A stretch of DNA of 64,000 nucleotides, taken from the NCBI GenBank assembly GCA_033816765.1, contig CM066288.1, positions 868,001 through 932,000 of the forward strand. Reading direction: 5' to 3'. Under the pieces are notes generated by a model that had not been told where the DNA came from, did no database searches, and saw only the letters and a program-made list of their open reading frames with translations. The translations under genes were made by a program, and so were the position numbers. Every line of letters starts with the position of its first letter. Within the stretch, counting starts at the first letter, position 1. Source of the DNA: Nothopassalora personata. Taxonomy: Eukaryota > Ascomycota > Dothideomycetes > Mycosphaerellales > Mycosphaerellaceae. Positions 38,912-49,323 of this stretch are shown here, in pieces.

Positions 38912-40964
38912 ATGAGCAAGTCCGAACGCTACAAGGCGGCACCGCAGTCGGCGCATGAGCGTCGCGCTGGCGAATCTGTATGCTCTGGCTACACTTTTAC
39001 TCCTTCTTGACCACGTCTGATAGGATCACGTTAGGCGCTCAGCGACTTCGCCGACTACGTGCAACAGCAGCAAGCTCTCCGGAAGGGCGCCGGAGCACGT
39101 ACCTCGGCGACCAACGGCGGATCGAATGGCGCTCCCAAGCAAGAGCACGCTGAGCTTGACATCCTCGACACGCTAGACCTTGGTGACGACAAGCCACGAG
39201 TCCGATTAAAGCACCTACTCCTGGACACTTCCGATACCAAAGACGACAGCACGACACAACTACAGGACACACTGAACAAGCGCTTGGACGAGGGTCATGG
39301 AGAGTGCCTGTTTGATGTGGGACTCGAGGATAATGGCGACAGCCAGCTGCTGTCCGAGCAGGAATGGGAGGCTGCACTGGCACGGCTGAAGGAGATTCTG
39401 GACAAGCTCGAGGCCGACTGGAAGATCCTCATGACCAAGAACGTCCCGAACAGTGAGGTCGATGTTGGGACTGAGAACAAGAAAGAGCGAGGATGCGTGG
39501 GCAAAGTCATGGTCCGAAGAAGACCGAAAGACGTGGACGACACCATCGAGACGAGAATAGCAGTCGTGGGCAATGTCGACGCGGGAAAGAGTACCTTGCT
39601 TGGAGTCCTCGTCAAGGGCGGACTCGATGATGGTCGTGGAAAGGCACGAGTCAATCTGTTCCGACACAAGCACGAAGTTGAGTCTGGCCGGACATCGTCT
39701 GTGGGCATGGAGATCATGGGCTTCGACACGAGAGGAGATGTCGTGGTCTCTGGTGTTCCAGGCAGGAAACTGAGCTGGGAAGAGATTGGAAAGCGCAGTG
39801 CCAAAGTCATATCCTTCACTGACTTGGCGGGTCACGAGCGGTATCTGCGCACGACAGTGTTCGGTCTGCTCTCGAGCGAGCCGAACTACTGCTTGCTCAT
39901 GGTTGCTGCCAATAACGGATTGATTGGAATGTCGAAAGAGCATCTCGGCATTGCTCTGGCGCTGAATGTTCCGGTCATGGTAGTTGACTCATGCTTATGA
40001 TGTTTCACAGCAAAGCTAACAGAATTAGGTCGTCATCACCAAAATCGATATCTGCCCACCTCAGATCTTGCAACAGACCATCACCCAGCTGACCAAGATT
40101 CTGAAATCACCGGGGGCTCGCAAGATACCTATCTTTATCAAGAACCGCGAGGAGTGCATCAACACTGCGACACAGTTCGTCAGTCAGCGTATCTGCCCAA
40201 TCTTCCAGGTTTCGAATGTCACAGGAGAGAGCCTGGATTTGGTTCGTGAGTTCCTGAACATTCTGCCACACCACGGCAAGTACGATGCCGATGCTCCTTT
40301 CGAGTTCCACGTCAACGATACCTTCTCGGTGCCTTTCGTTGGAACTGTGGTGTCTGGTGTGGTCAAGTCTGGAATCATCCACGCCGGCGACACTGTCATG
40401 GTCGGCCCGAACAGTCTAGGGGAGTTCACGACGACCACTGTGCGATCCATCGAGCGGAAACGTATAAGTACTCCAGCTGCAACTGCAGGCCAAAGCGCCT
40501 CGTTCGCTCTTCGACGAGTGCGAAGAAAAGACGTCCGCAAAGGTATGGTGGTGCTGCTGGCCAAGTCCGAGACGAACCCGAACGTGATCATCGCACAGCC
40601 AAAGGTCTACCGCGAGTTCGTGGCTGAGGTCCTGATCCTCTCACATGCAACGACCATCCGGACGAAGTACCAGGCCATGTTGCATGTCGGACCAGTCTCG
40701 CAGACTTGCGCCATCATCGATATCGACAGAGCGTACATTCGAACAGGAGACAGGGCGACGGTGGCTTTCAAGTTCGTCCAGCGGCCAGAGTTCTTATCTG
40801 TTGGTGACCGCATTCTTTTCCGCGAGGGCAGGACCAAAGGGCTTGGTATTGTCAAGCAGGTTGGTTATGACCCTTCGAAACCACTCAATCCGGGTGCGGA
40901 GCAGGAGGGGGAGAAGGAGAAGACTGAGGGCGGCAGTCCTGCTGTGGTCAAGGCGGCGGCTTGA
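38912..40964 (+). CDS. GTPBP1/GP-1-type translational GTPase
   Basis: Three exons: 38912-38977, 39035-39979 and 40029-40964, giving 648 residues. Introns are 57 and 49 nt. All G motifs are visible: GNVDAGKST (G1, near residue 190), TSSVGMEIMGFDTRG (switch region), DLAGHERY (G3), TKIDIC (G4, made only after splicing the second intron, which reads PVM|VVITKID) and VSNVTGESLDLV (G5). Two beta-barrel domains follow, with VPFVGTVVSGVVKSGIIHAG and RTGDRATVAFKFVQRPEFLS, as in EF-Tu-like proteins. Members of the GTPBP1/2 group act in ribosome rescue and mRNA turnover. The long acidic N-terminus is usual for the group. Confidence 0.88.
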
Positions 40965-41129
40965 GATGTTTCACGTGATTGATGTGCTGTGAATTGGCGT
41001 CACACATATGGGTTTTCAAAGGCATGGGTGGATACATGGGTGATGGGCAGCATGGTTGCATTGGCGTAGCATGGTTGTGGTTTTCTTGGATTGCTTCATT
41101 CTTGTCTTGTACTGACTGATGTACTGGTC

Positions 41130-41483
41130 CTACTTTCTCACAATCTCCTCTGCTACCTTCCTCTCGATTCCTTGCAATAGCTTCAACCTGTCTGTGCTGC
41201 GGTTGTTCTCCGCCGGGTCCTGCAAGCCGACCTTGAAGTCCTTGTGAGCACTGGCCGACTTTTGATCTCTGGCGAGTAGAGCACCATAGTGGAAGCTGCC
41301 TCTAGCGAGACCTGATGCCACTTTCAGATCCTGTCCTCGAGGATACGGTGCTTCGCGGTTGGCTTGACAGAGTCAGCCACAGAGCGTGCTGCTGAGTTGG
41401 GAGCTAGGTGAAAGCTTAGTGAGGATCTGTGCCACGAGATCAGTGTAGGGCAAGACTTCTTGACTTGAACGCGCGGTGGGCAT
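41130..41483 (-). CDS. small conserved-looking protein, splicing unresolved
   Basis: The start ATG at 41483 (MPTARSSQEVLPYTDLVAQI) follows a TATA-like element and a pyrimidine-rich leader. The same frame meets TGA at about 41375-41373, then resumes as DLKVASGLARGSFHYGALLA, RDQKSASAHKDFKVGLQDPA and TDRLKLLQGIERKVAEEIVR to the stop at 41130. Downstream sequence is highly structured and looks conserved. In-frame introns that remove the TGA are possible: GTGGCT...GAAAG (60 nt), GTGGCT...CATCAG (69 nt) or GTGGCA...GGACAG (105 nt). I cannot choose between them. The product would be about 80-98 residues. A nonsense codon in a pseudogene is the alternative. I do not recognise the family. It is divergent from TOM22. 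Confidence 0.45.
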
Positions 41484-41529
41484 AATGATAGGAGTGGAGG
41501 GTGATGTCGAAAGAAACAGTGTACTACAC

Positions 41530-41538
41530 TATATATAA
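41530..41538. promoter_or_regulatory. TATA-like element in the divergent promoter of the small protein gene and TOM22
   Basis: tatatataa lies 47-55 bp upstream of the minus-strand start at 41483 and about 200 bp from the TOM22 start. Distance suggests it serves the minus-strand gene. Confidence 0.45.
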
Positions 41539-41736
41539 TATGTTGTTCGGCCCCATCTTGACGGGGAGGACGTTTCATGATCTTTCGGATCACTGCCGAA
41601 GCATATCATTGTTGCTAATCCCTGTCCAAGTTTTCGACACGTGCATCCATCTACTCTTCGTCGCAATCGTCGCAACACGAATCGTACAGCTGCGCGACCA
41701 TCACCAAACCCTACACATATCACCTAATCGGTAAAA

Positions 41737-42289
41737 ATGGTCAAGCTCGAAGAAGTACCCGATGAGGAGCTCTTCGCGCAACAGCAAGGGCCAAAGGAAG
41801 ACGAAGACTTATGGAGCACAGATGATGGTATGTGCATCTGCCTATCGCGCATCATTCCATTATCATACTCATGAAATTCCCAGAATCAGAAGTCTCTGAC
41901 GTAGAAGACGACGACGCCCTCGACGAGTCCCTCCTCGACCGAGTCTACGCCCTCAAAGATATCGTCCCGCCCACCTACCGCAAACACCTCTCCAACGCCG
42001 CATCGACAGGCTACTCATGGGCAGCCTCAGGGCTGAGCTTGAGCGGAAAGACTCTGTGGGTGGTGAGCACGAGCGCGCTGTTGTTGGGTGTGCCGTGGGC
42101 GCTGGCTTTCAGTGAGGAGCAGCAGGTGCAGGAGATGGAGAGAGAGATGAGGATGCAGCAGAGTGCGAATGAGGTAAGTTGTGATATTGAGGATCAGGAG
42201 GTGAAGGGGAGATTTGCTAACGTGATGGTGAATAGCTTCTTACTGCTGGTTCGGGACAGGGACAGAGCAATGCGAGAGCGGCGTTGTAA
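41737..42289 (+). CDS. TOM22: mitochondrial import receptor subunit TOM22
   Basis: Three exons, 41737-41827, 41884-42173 and 42236-42289, give 144 residues. Introns are 56 nt (GTATGT...CCCAG) and 62 nt (GTAAGT...AATAG). The N-terminal cytosolic part is strongly acidic (MVKLEEVPDEELFAQQQ, DDESEVSDVEDDDALDESLL), as needed to bind presequences. DRVYALKDIVPPTYRKHL and TGYSWAASGLSLSGKTLWVV follow. The single membrane segment (TLWVVSTSALLLGVPWALAF) has the conserved Pro. The short intermembrane-space tail is EMEREMRMQQSANELLTAGS plus GQGQSNARAAL. Tom22 is the central receptor and organiser of the TOM complex in the outer membrane. Reading through the second intron gives a false longer end. Confidence 0.95.
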
Positions 42290-45076
42290 GCGGGAGGTAA
42301 AGAGAATGCACAGTGTACGGGTTTGCGGCATATTTCCTTGCGCTGGGGAGGGGGCACATGTAGCGCTTGTATTATACTCTCTGCTCTGAGATAGCCTTTC
42401 CACGACGTCGGCTGGAACCACGACAACGAACTCCTATACGTCCTAGAGCCTGAAGCGATGGGGACTCATCAGCCGCTAGCCTACGCCAGCCTGATCTCGT
42501 AGCACGGGGAACGCACACAGCTCAGCTCATCGCATTTTACGGGTCACCTCTATCTCACCACCTGACCATAACGTCAGCAGTCCACCAGACATCCCTTCAC
42601 CTGCTGCAATATACCTTGGCACCACCATGGACGAGCAAGACAATCTACCACCAGCGCTCGGTCGTGAATAGAAGGGGATCATTCAGAAGCATGAGAAGAG
42701 GTATGCAGCTGATAGGCTCTGCATAGGAAGGAGTTGTTCCCATTGCAGTTGCAGTTTCATCTGAATACAGCGACCTATCGCCAACATCTCAACACCGCCC
42801 TGTCAGGCCCTAGCACTAGTCTCAGCACCACGCTCAGATTCGAAGCAGAACAAGCTTGATCGCAAACAACTGCAGTGTAACCTGAAGCGTGAAGATGAAG
42901 CCCACTGACGACACGCACCCGAGCTCAGCATGAGCATGATGAGGAGCAGCAGATTATGATCATGACTGCAAATGAATGCATCCGTGAAGACGATCAGACA
43001 ATCACACCAGAAAAAAGCCACCTAAACCAGAGCGCGACTAGCCTGTAAGACGTTCCCATCCTCCGCTGCTTCTTGACGATTAATCACAGCCCACCATCGA
43101 TCGCTCACGACCTCGCCTCTACGTGAAACCAGAAGAGTGGCCATACCTCCCTCAAGCACGAGTGACACCAGCAATGCCTGCACCTCAACTTCAACCTCGA
43201 CCTCGCCCTGAAGACCCATCACAGCGTACCGTAGGTCACGTTCCAAGGCAAGGGTTAAAGGATACCCCGATTGTCTCTGCAACATTCTGCAGGCCTTTCT
43301 ATCGAAGTGACGTACGCTGGAGGCGCTCCTTGTTAGCTAGACTCCTATGGGAGCGACGACACGTGCATCGAAGGAGACCACGTGTAACCTGACATCGTCA
43401 CGTCATTGATCTCAGAGCAGAGACCTGAACGCATATTCGTTGTAGACAACTGCTCACAACCAAAGGCTAGCCGCCTGTACAACGACACATCTGTCTCTGA
43501 GTCGCTGTGACCACCACACTGCGGCGAAGTGACTGCTTGTGTGGTAGAAGTGTTGAAGCGCCTCCACAGCACACACCAGGCCAAAGGTGCACATTGCGTC
43601 GGCCTGCATTGCGTGCGATTCTGGAGTACGGCGTGCGGCGCCCACCTTGTTTGTCGACGGTCCACGGAGCAAAATATGGCATTACTAGTAGCTTCGTCAT
43701 GACTTTGTTGCGTAGATATGATGCATGGATTACTCTGCCGGCATTCGAACTCGACAGAGCGAATTGCTCTTTGTCAGGCTGGTGTCGGCCAATCTCGCTG
43801 CTGCAGTATGGTCGATAAACAATCTAGAGTGAATTGAAAGGTTGAGCATGAATGGTATATTGAATCGAAGGTTCTCCATCCCTTGGAGCTGGAGGTTGTT
43901 GGCTTCGTACTTGTCTAAACGCGGGCGTGCTGTGAAATGTGTCGGAGCCGGTCGCCGCTATGAAGTTCTTGGCGCTGGCCTTCTGCTTCACAGTTCCAGA
44001 GGGAGGTGTCAGATTCGCCCCAACTTTAGCGCCGCCGGATTCTTGTTTCTTCTTGCCCTTCTTCCTTGACGTCCATCACGACACCATCAACCAGCCGTCC
44101 GTCGACATCAACACGACGACGGTGGTATATCTGACAATCATCTAGCACATTCATCGGCCAGATGGAGCTCTTTGGAAGGTTTCCGACGCTAATCTGCGTG
44201 TTGTGGTCGAGTGCCATCTTTATTGTTACCGTCGTAAATCGACCCAGAGAGTCAGCTGGAGGCTGAACACACACCACATCGCTACAAAAACATAAATGAG
44301 ACCATCAATCTCGAACGACGCACTCCGGACGCAGTTGCACTGGAGTTATCCTATGGAGCTGTCCAGATGCGTGGTGAGGTCGTCATCGTCGACTTGACCT
44401 CTGTACCACTGCTTCGCCCGGACATCGCAACAATACGGCAGTCATACGGGATCTGCAGTAGCGCTGCGCCATGGACTATACTCGAGCTTTCATCAGGATG
44501 ACACCATGGCCGCACAAGAACATCTCCTCAACTCCAACTGCGCGGTTGTGTTCCATATCCAAGGACAACAACCTTCTCCCAGCAGGCACAGACCACACCA
44601 GTGGGTAACACAATGCTGTACATGTCGACAGTATTACGGCATTCTCATGACATGGTTTCGTGTGGATGCAGGTAAGCGGCTCTGCTGTGGCGAGATGGAG
44701 TCTGCTAAGCCACTGAGAGTAAACACCAACACGTCTAGGCCCAGCAAAAAGGATATCTTAGCTGCAAAAGTCATCGTGACGTTGAAACGGAATCAGTCGT
44801 GGACAACTCCTCAGCCTTAGCCCCTTCTTTCGAAAATGATTCTTGCAAGAAGCACCTCATGGCCATCTCACGGAATCCCCGGCTGGCTGCTACTATATGC
44901 TGGATTTCGGTTCTGTCTATTGGTCTCTGGTTACTAGCAGTACAAAGTCCGCCCGAACGCCGCGCATCGAACACTTCTGCGACTAGGAAGCTACCAAAGA
45001 AGCTACGCAAGGAAACCTGGCCGTTCAATCATAACATCATGTCTCTGTTTGACGCCTCCGAAAAAACTTTTCATCA
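42290..45076. other. 2.8-kb gene-poor stretch
   Basis: Many short overlapping frames, none with recognisable features. A frame near 42627 reads MDEQDNLPPALGRE then TAG. A frame at 44859-45083 on the plus strand has one hydrophobic segment (AATICWISVLSIGLWLLAV) but no good leader. The stretch may hold a decayed or lineage-specific gene that I cannot define. Confidence 0.4.
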
Positions 45077-46317
45077 TCATTGAAAGCTGAACTGCTGGTT
45101 TTCAGATGATCTCCGCATGAACTGCGACATCTGGTCGCTATCCTGCGCCATCCCTGAAGTGGACCGCATGGACTGTGGCAAGGAAGGCTGTCCGAAGGCA
45201 AACTGGTTGTGGTCACTCAGGGAGTGACGGGCCATAGATTGCGACCTAGAGTGTGTCGACTGCTGTGGGCCGGAGAACGACTGCGTCCTTGATGTAGCGC
45301 CCCGGGATACTGGAGAGGCCGAACCTTGGCTCCGCATAGCTGGCGATGCGATTGAGCCCATCATCGCACCTCGAGCAGTCTCAGCTGCTTTGTGCATGTT
45401 GTAATTGTGGATTGCTTTGCAGTCGCAGCCTTGAGTTGGGTCATGCGCAAGCGCCTGGTTTCGCAGGTTTGAGAACAAGTCACGAAGCTCTCTCGCCTCG
45501 GCCTTCAGCTTGTTGTTCTCTGCTGTGGCCATTCTAGCTGACTCTTCTAGGTCTTCTGTGTTGATCTTCTTCTTTTGTCGACACTTGGCCGCCGCCAGCC
45601 GATTCTTCTCTCGATACCGTTCCCGCTTATCCTCGACCTCGTCGTCCTGTTGATCGCCGTCCGCTGGACCCTCGACTGTCCTACCGCTCTCCTTTCTTGC
45701 CTTCTTAGCTTTCGCGTGTCTCTGATTGGCCGCGTTACGAGCTCTCTCGGATTTCGCAGTCGCTGCTGCTGCTGATGGCGGTATGGCACGAAGAGATTTG
45801 GAGGGCGTTGCGAAGCCTGTGGGCGTGGTGTCGTCTGGGGGTGTAACCTGGCCATATTGATGGGCAACGCTGGTGCTACGATGGCTAGCGATACTTGCTT
45901 GCCCAGACTGAGAGTGCATGTTCATGCCCGCCAACCAGGACGGAGAGTTCGGAGACACATCTTGGTCGAAGACAAATGGATCTACAAAGTTGGCGCCGAA
46001 CTGCTCGCTCGTAGCTGAACCGTGTGCGTGCACACTATGGCTGTGCAAGATTAGCGGTTGCTTTCGAACGTGGACGTAACTGTGGGTGCTTACTCCACAC
46101 TGTGCATGCCTGGAAAGTGGTGCTGGCCATTCTGCTCCGCGAGCACGTTCAAGGATGCAATATTTTGCTGCATGTTGCGAAATTCCTCATCGTTGCTGTC
46201 GTCGAACATGAAGCTGGACTGAGGGTCGAATGCAGAGTCTGGAAGCGCCTGGTGTTGTGCGGTGCTGTCACGATGATGCGCGTGGAATACTGGTGATCGT
46301 TGTTGGAGGTCCGCCAT
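45077..46317 (-). CDS. bZIP transcription factor, ATF/CREB-like
   Basis: Exons 46317-46094 and 46040-45077 give 395 residues. The 53-nt intron has GTAAGC and GCACAG ends with a gctaat branch. The bZIP is at about residues 212-270: basic region KRERYREKNRLAAAKCRQKK with the NxxAAxxCR signature, then a leucine zipper through ESARMATAENNKLKAEAREL. A Cys-containing QGCDCKAIHNYNMHKAA block follows, typical of the fungal Atf/Cpc-neighbour group. The N-terminus is Gln/His/Ser-rich and has SFMFDDSNDEEFRNMQQNIA and a TPPDDTTPTG stretch with SP/TP sites for MAP kinases. Such factors mediate stress and developmental responses in the nucleus. Which subfamily it belongs to (Atf1, Atf21, others) is not settled. 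Confidence 0.9.
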
Positions 46318-48075
46318 CTTTTGTCGGTTATGACGATGATTTCACCGGACGTGAGTACAGAGGTTTGGCCGCGGGTGAAGACTGGACTTGGAGTGGCGAC
46401 TTTTTCCTTTCGTGGCAAGCAATGGTCGGCAACCTTGTGGCGCCGTGTGGAGACCTAAAAGCCTCGTGCTGGTATTCTGGCGCTCCGTGGCTGACTGTCG
46501 CTATGCTGCGGCGGTCTTCTGGCGGTGGTTGATGTTTGACAATGAAATCAAGGTGAGTACCCCATGTGGTGGTGTTGGAGTGGCAAATCGAACGCCGCAG
46601 CAGCTCCGCAATGTTGGAGAGCGCGTTCCGCTGGCCGGGTCTGGTGAGTGTTATGGAAGCCACCTCCGTGTCGCAGCCGTAAATGCTTGCTGTGAAGCCC
46701 TTGCTTGCAGGAACTGATGGAAGCACGCACGATTGATGTGGCACTTTCGCGCGAGACACAGAGCTCAGAGAATGCGCGTCGGCGCTGGGTCCGTCGCCTG
46801 GATGTCATAGTGGCAGCGAACAGAGGCGCGAGGTCCACCAATGCACTAGCACTTTGCACCAATCAGCGAGGCCCGGATTGCTCTACGCGGCAGCCATCGC
46901 CGATGGCCGTGCCACGAGCCACCTCCGCCACCTCTTGATCCCAGCACCGCACCCACTTTGACATCACCCGCGCCAGCGCGTCGCAGCAGCTCACCCGTCT
47001 AGCACATATCGGCATCGCACTTTACTCGCTGTTCTATCCTTCGGGATGCCGACGTACAGAACACCTCCACTTTCGCTTGCAAGGCGGAGAACAAGAGATC
47101 AAACTAAGCTCGGGTACGACGCTCCCCTGCGAGCAGCCGCCTAGGAACCGCTTCCGTGCAGACCAAGTACAGAACTCAAGGTATGCCCCGCGGCTAGCTC
47201 GTTATGCAGGCACGGCGTAGCCCATCTTCACGACCGCCATGTGTGGGCACTTGAGAATACGTGGAAAGTGTCCTCAGCCGCATACGCGAGGGTCAGCATG
47301 GGCCGGATTTTGTGGTTGTTGAGATCTGTTCTAAATCGTAGATACTCCGGTCCTGCATCCCGTGCTCGCTCCGTCTGTCGTCTATCAAGAGTGACGTCGT
47401 CGCATATGCTGTGTTACCCCAGGACCTGAAATCGTGCACGTTTCGCTCGCAACATGGGCGAACGCACTTGCCTGATGGAGCTACATCCGATGGTGAGGCA
47501 TAAGCGAACAAGTAGTGCTTGCTAGGTTGATGTCGGTGACTCTGGTCGAGCAATTGAGTTCGTCCCTACGTTCTTCACACTCGTGTCAAGTCCACTCCGC
47601 AAGCCACAGCACGCGCCGAGCGTTTCAGACGGGTATAATTCACTTTTGATAATGGACGATGCCGATGCGGGCCTTGGTGTATCAACGATGTCTTTTCACT
47701 ATAAGAAGACATAACCACGGCGATCGTTCGAAGCACGATCATGACGCATGGATTTCTCCTTGCTTGCGGGTAGCATGACAGCCCAACGATTGCTGACCGT
47801 CTGAGCGGGCTATGTGGCCAGAAAACATGGCGCTGAATGTGTGGCGTTGACAACAATAATGCTCATGTCTGTCCATGCACGACATGCATAAACTTTCACG
47901 TGCTCAAGCCGCACCAACCTGCCACGGCAGCTCGAGCCGAAATGCAGCCGAACCCTCACATCTCCACCAAGAGGCGCATTCCAGGTCTCTCTTCGGCGCG
48001 ACGTTTTCACAGCTGTTGACGGTCCACAGGCGCACTTGTCGCCTGTAGCCGGTGCAACCTTCGATCGATGTGGCT
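46318..48075. other. 1.76-kb gene-less region upstream of two divergent genes
   Basis: It serves as promoter space for the bZIP gene and the Sec2-type gene. A minus-strand frame at 46328-46759 (143 residues) has no recognisable feature. Long upstream regions are common for fungal regulatory genes. Confidence 0.45.
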
Positions 48076-48901
48076 ATGGCACATAATACCCCTATCAGCG
48101 TCAGGCAAACTGCACAGCGACATGGCGCGAAGGATTCCCGAATATCTTTGGACGGTGAATCTAGCAAGGACGAGGTCTTCCGTATGAGGCTGAAAGAGCT
48201 GGAAGAGGAGAACTCCATCTTGGCAGAAAAGGCGACTGCTGCTTGTAGGTCATATCGTGCTGCGCGGTCCTGATCTCGAACTCCGGGCCATTCCCAGCGA
48301 GAGCCAGACTGCTAATGATCGCGTCACAGCCCAGCGCTTCGCCGACTATGAGAACAATATACTACAACTGCGGACGCAGTTGAGGGAGCAGCAGGAACGC
48401 CACACGGCCGCCCTCGCCACCCAACATGCCCACGATCCGGAGCCTTCGACACCAGTCCAAAACGCCAGTCCAGGATTGTCCAGACTGGGCAGCTTCATGC
48501 GCAAACCTTCTCTCGCCGCTGTATCCTCAGGTCCTTCGCCTCGCGAACAAGAGCTGGAAGCAACACTTGCGAAAGAGCAGTATGCTCGGATCGAGGCAGA
48601 GAACAAAGTGAAGCAGGTCAACGCCGAGGTGGAAGAGCTGAGCGCGTCGTTGTTTCAGCAAGCTAACGACATGGTTGCCAACGAGAGGAAAGCGAACGCT
48701 GCGTTGGAGGCGAAGATACGCGATCTGGAGAGTGCTGGCGCCGATGGCCCGGTCGTGGCTGCGAGGAAGGAGAACGAGAAGCTACGGCAGAAGTTGCAGG
48801 TCTTGCAACAGAGAGACGTCGAACGTAAAGAGAGGCTGGACAGGCTTGAAGCTGCTCAGAAACGGATTGACAGAGTCTGCACCATGCTCAAACGGAGATG
48901 A
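48076..48901 (+). CDS. Sec2-type guanine nucleotide exchange factor (coiled coil)
   Basis: Exons 48076-48244 and 48330-48901 give 246 residues; the 85-nt intron has GTAGGT and CACAG ends with a gctaatg branch. The protein is a coiled coil after residue 30. The hallmark Sec2/Rabin8 block is present: QVNAEVEELSASLFQQANDM then VANERKANAALEAKIRDLE (about residues 150-188), which forms the parallel coiled coil that opens Rab Sec4. The protein stops soon after (LDRLEAAQKRIDRVCTMLKR). It is much shorter than yeast Sec2 and has only the GEF-type region, as do several filamentous-fungal forms. It should act on secretory vesicles in polarised exocytosis. Confidence 0.78.
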
Positions 48902-49323
48902 AAGTCGCGGGAGCCACTCAGATGACGATCCATGACCGGCTTGGAACACAAGCGTGACGAATACAGTCAAATGCAGAGGCATAGCGACTGCCTCGCGCTC
49001 ATCTCTTACCCACGGCGCAATCATACCTTGAGGATGACGAGGCATGGTGCATGATGCGAAACACCACTACCTTCACAAGCCAGGAAACACACTGCTGAGT
49101 GATATGGCCAAGCAGTATCTGGTGGAGCATACGGAGAAAGCCGCAGGAGGTGTACGAAGGTGCAATGCTGCCTACATTCGCTTTCCCTTAAGCGCTCTTT
49201 ACAGGATTCACCAAGCCACCGTTGGCACGCTTGCACCTCTCCGTCACTATCAGCGCTTGCTTGAAGCATGGCAGTACCATCTCTCAAACCACACACACTG
49301 CTTCTTCACACCAGTGATTCGCC
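48902..49323. other. gene-less stretch
   Basis: 3' end of the Sec2-type gene and old upstream sequence of the HET pseudogene. Overlapping short frames only. Confidence 0.4.

Noticed and set aside
42627..42720. Short frame MDEQDNLPPALGRE followed by TAG and QKHEKR-like codons
   Set aside because: Too short to assign; no neighbouring coding block supports a gene or pseudogene.
43700..43790. tRNA-like gttcgaatgcc on the minus strand
   Set aside because: The flanking bases do not form a T-stem and no acceptor or anticodon arm could be drawn.
46328..46759. 143-residue minus-strand frame upstream of the bZIP gene
   Set aside because: No domain and it overlaps a region expected to be promoter and leader.
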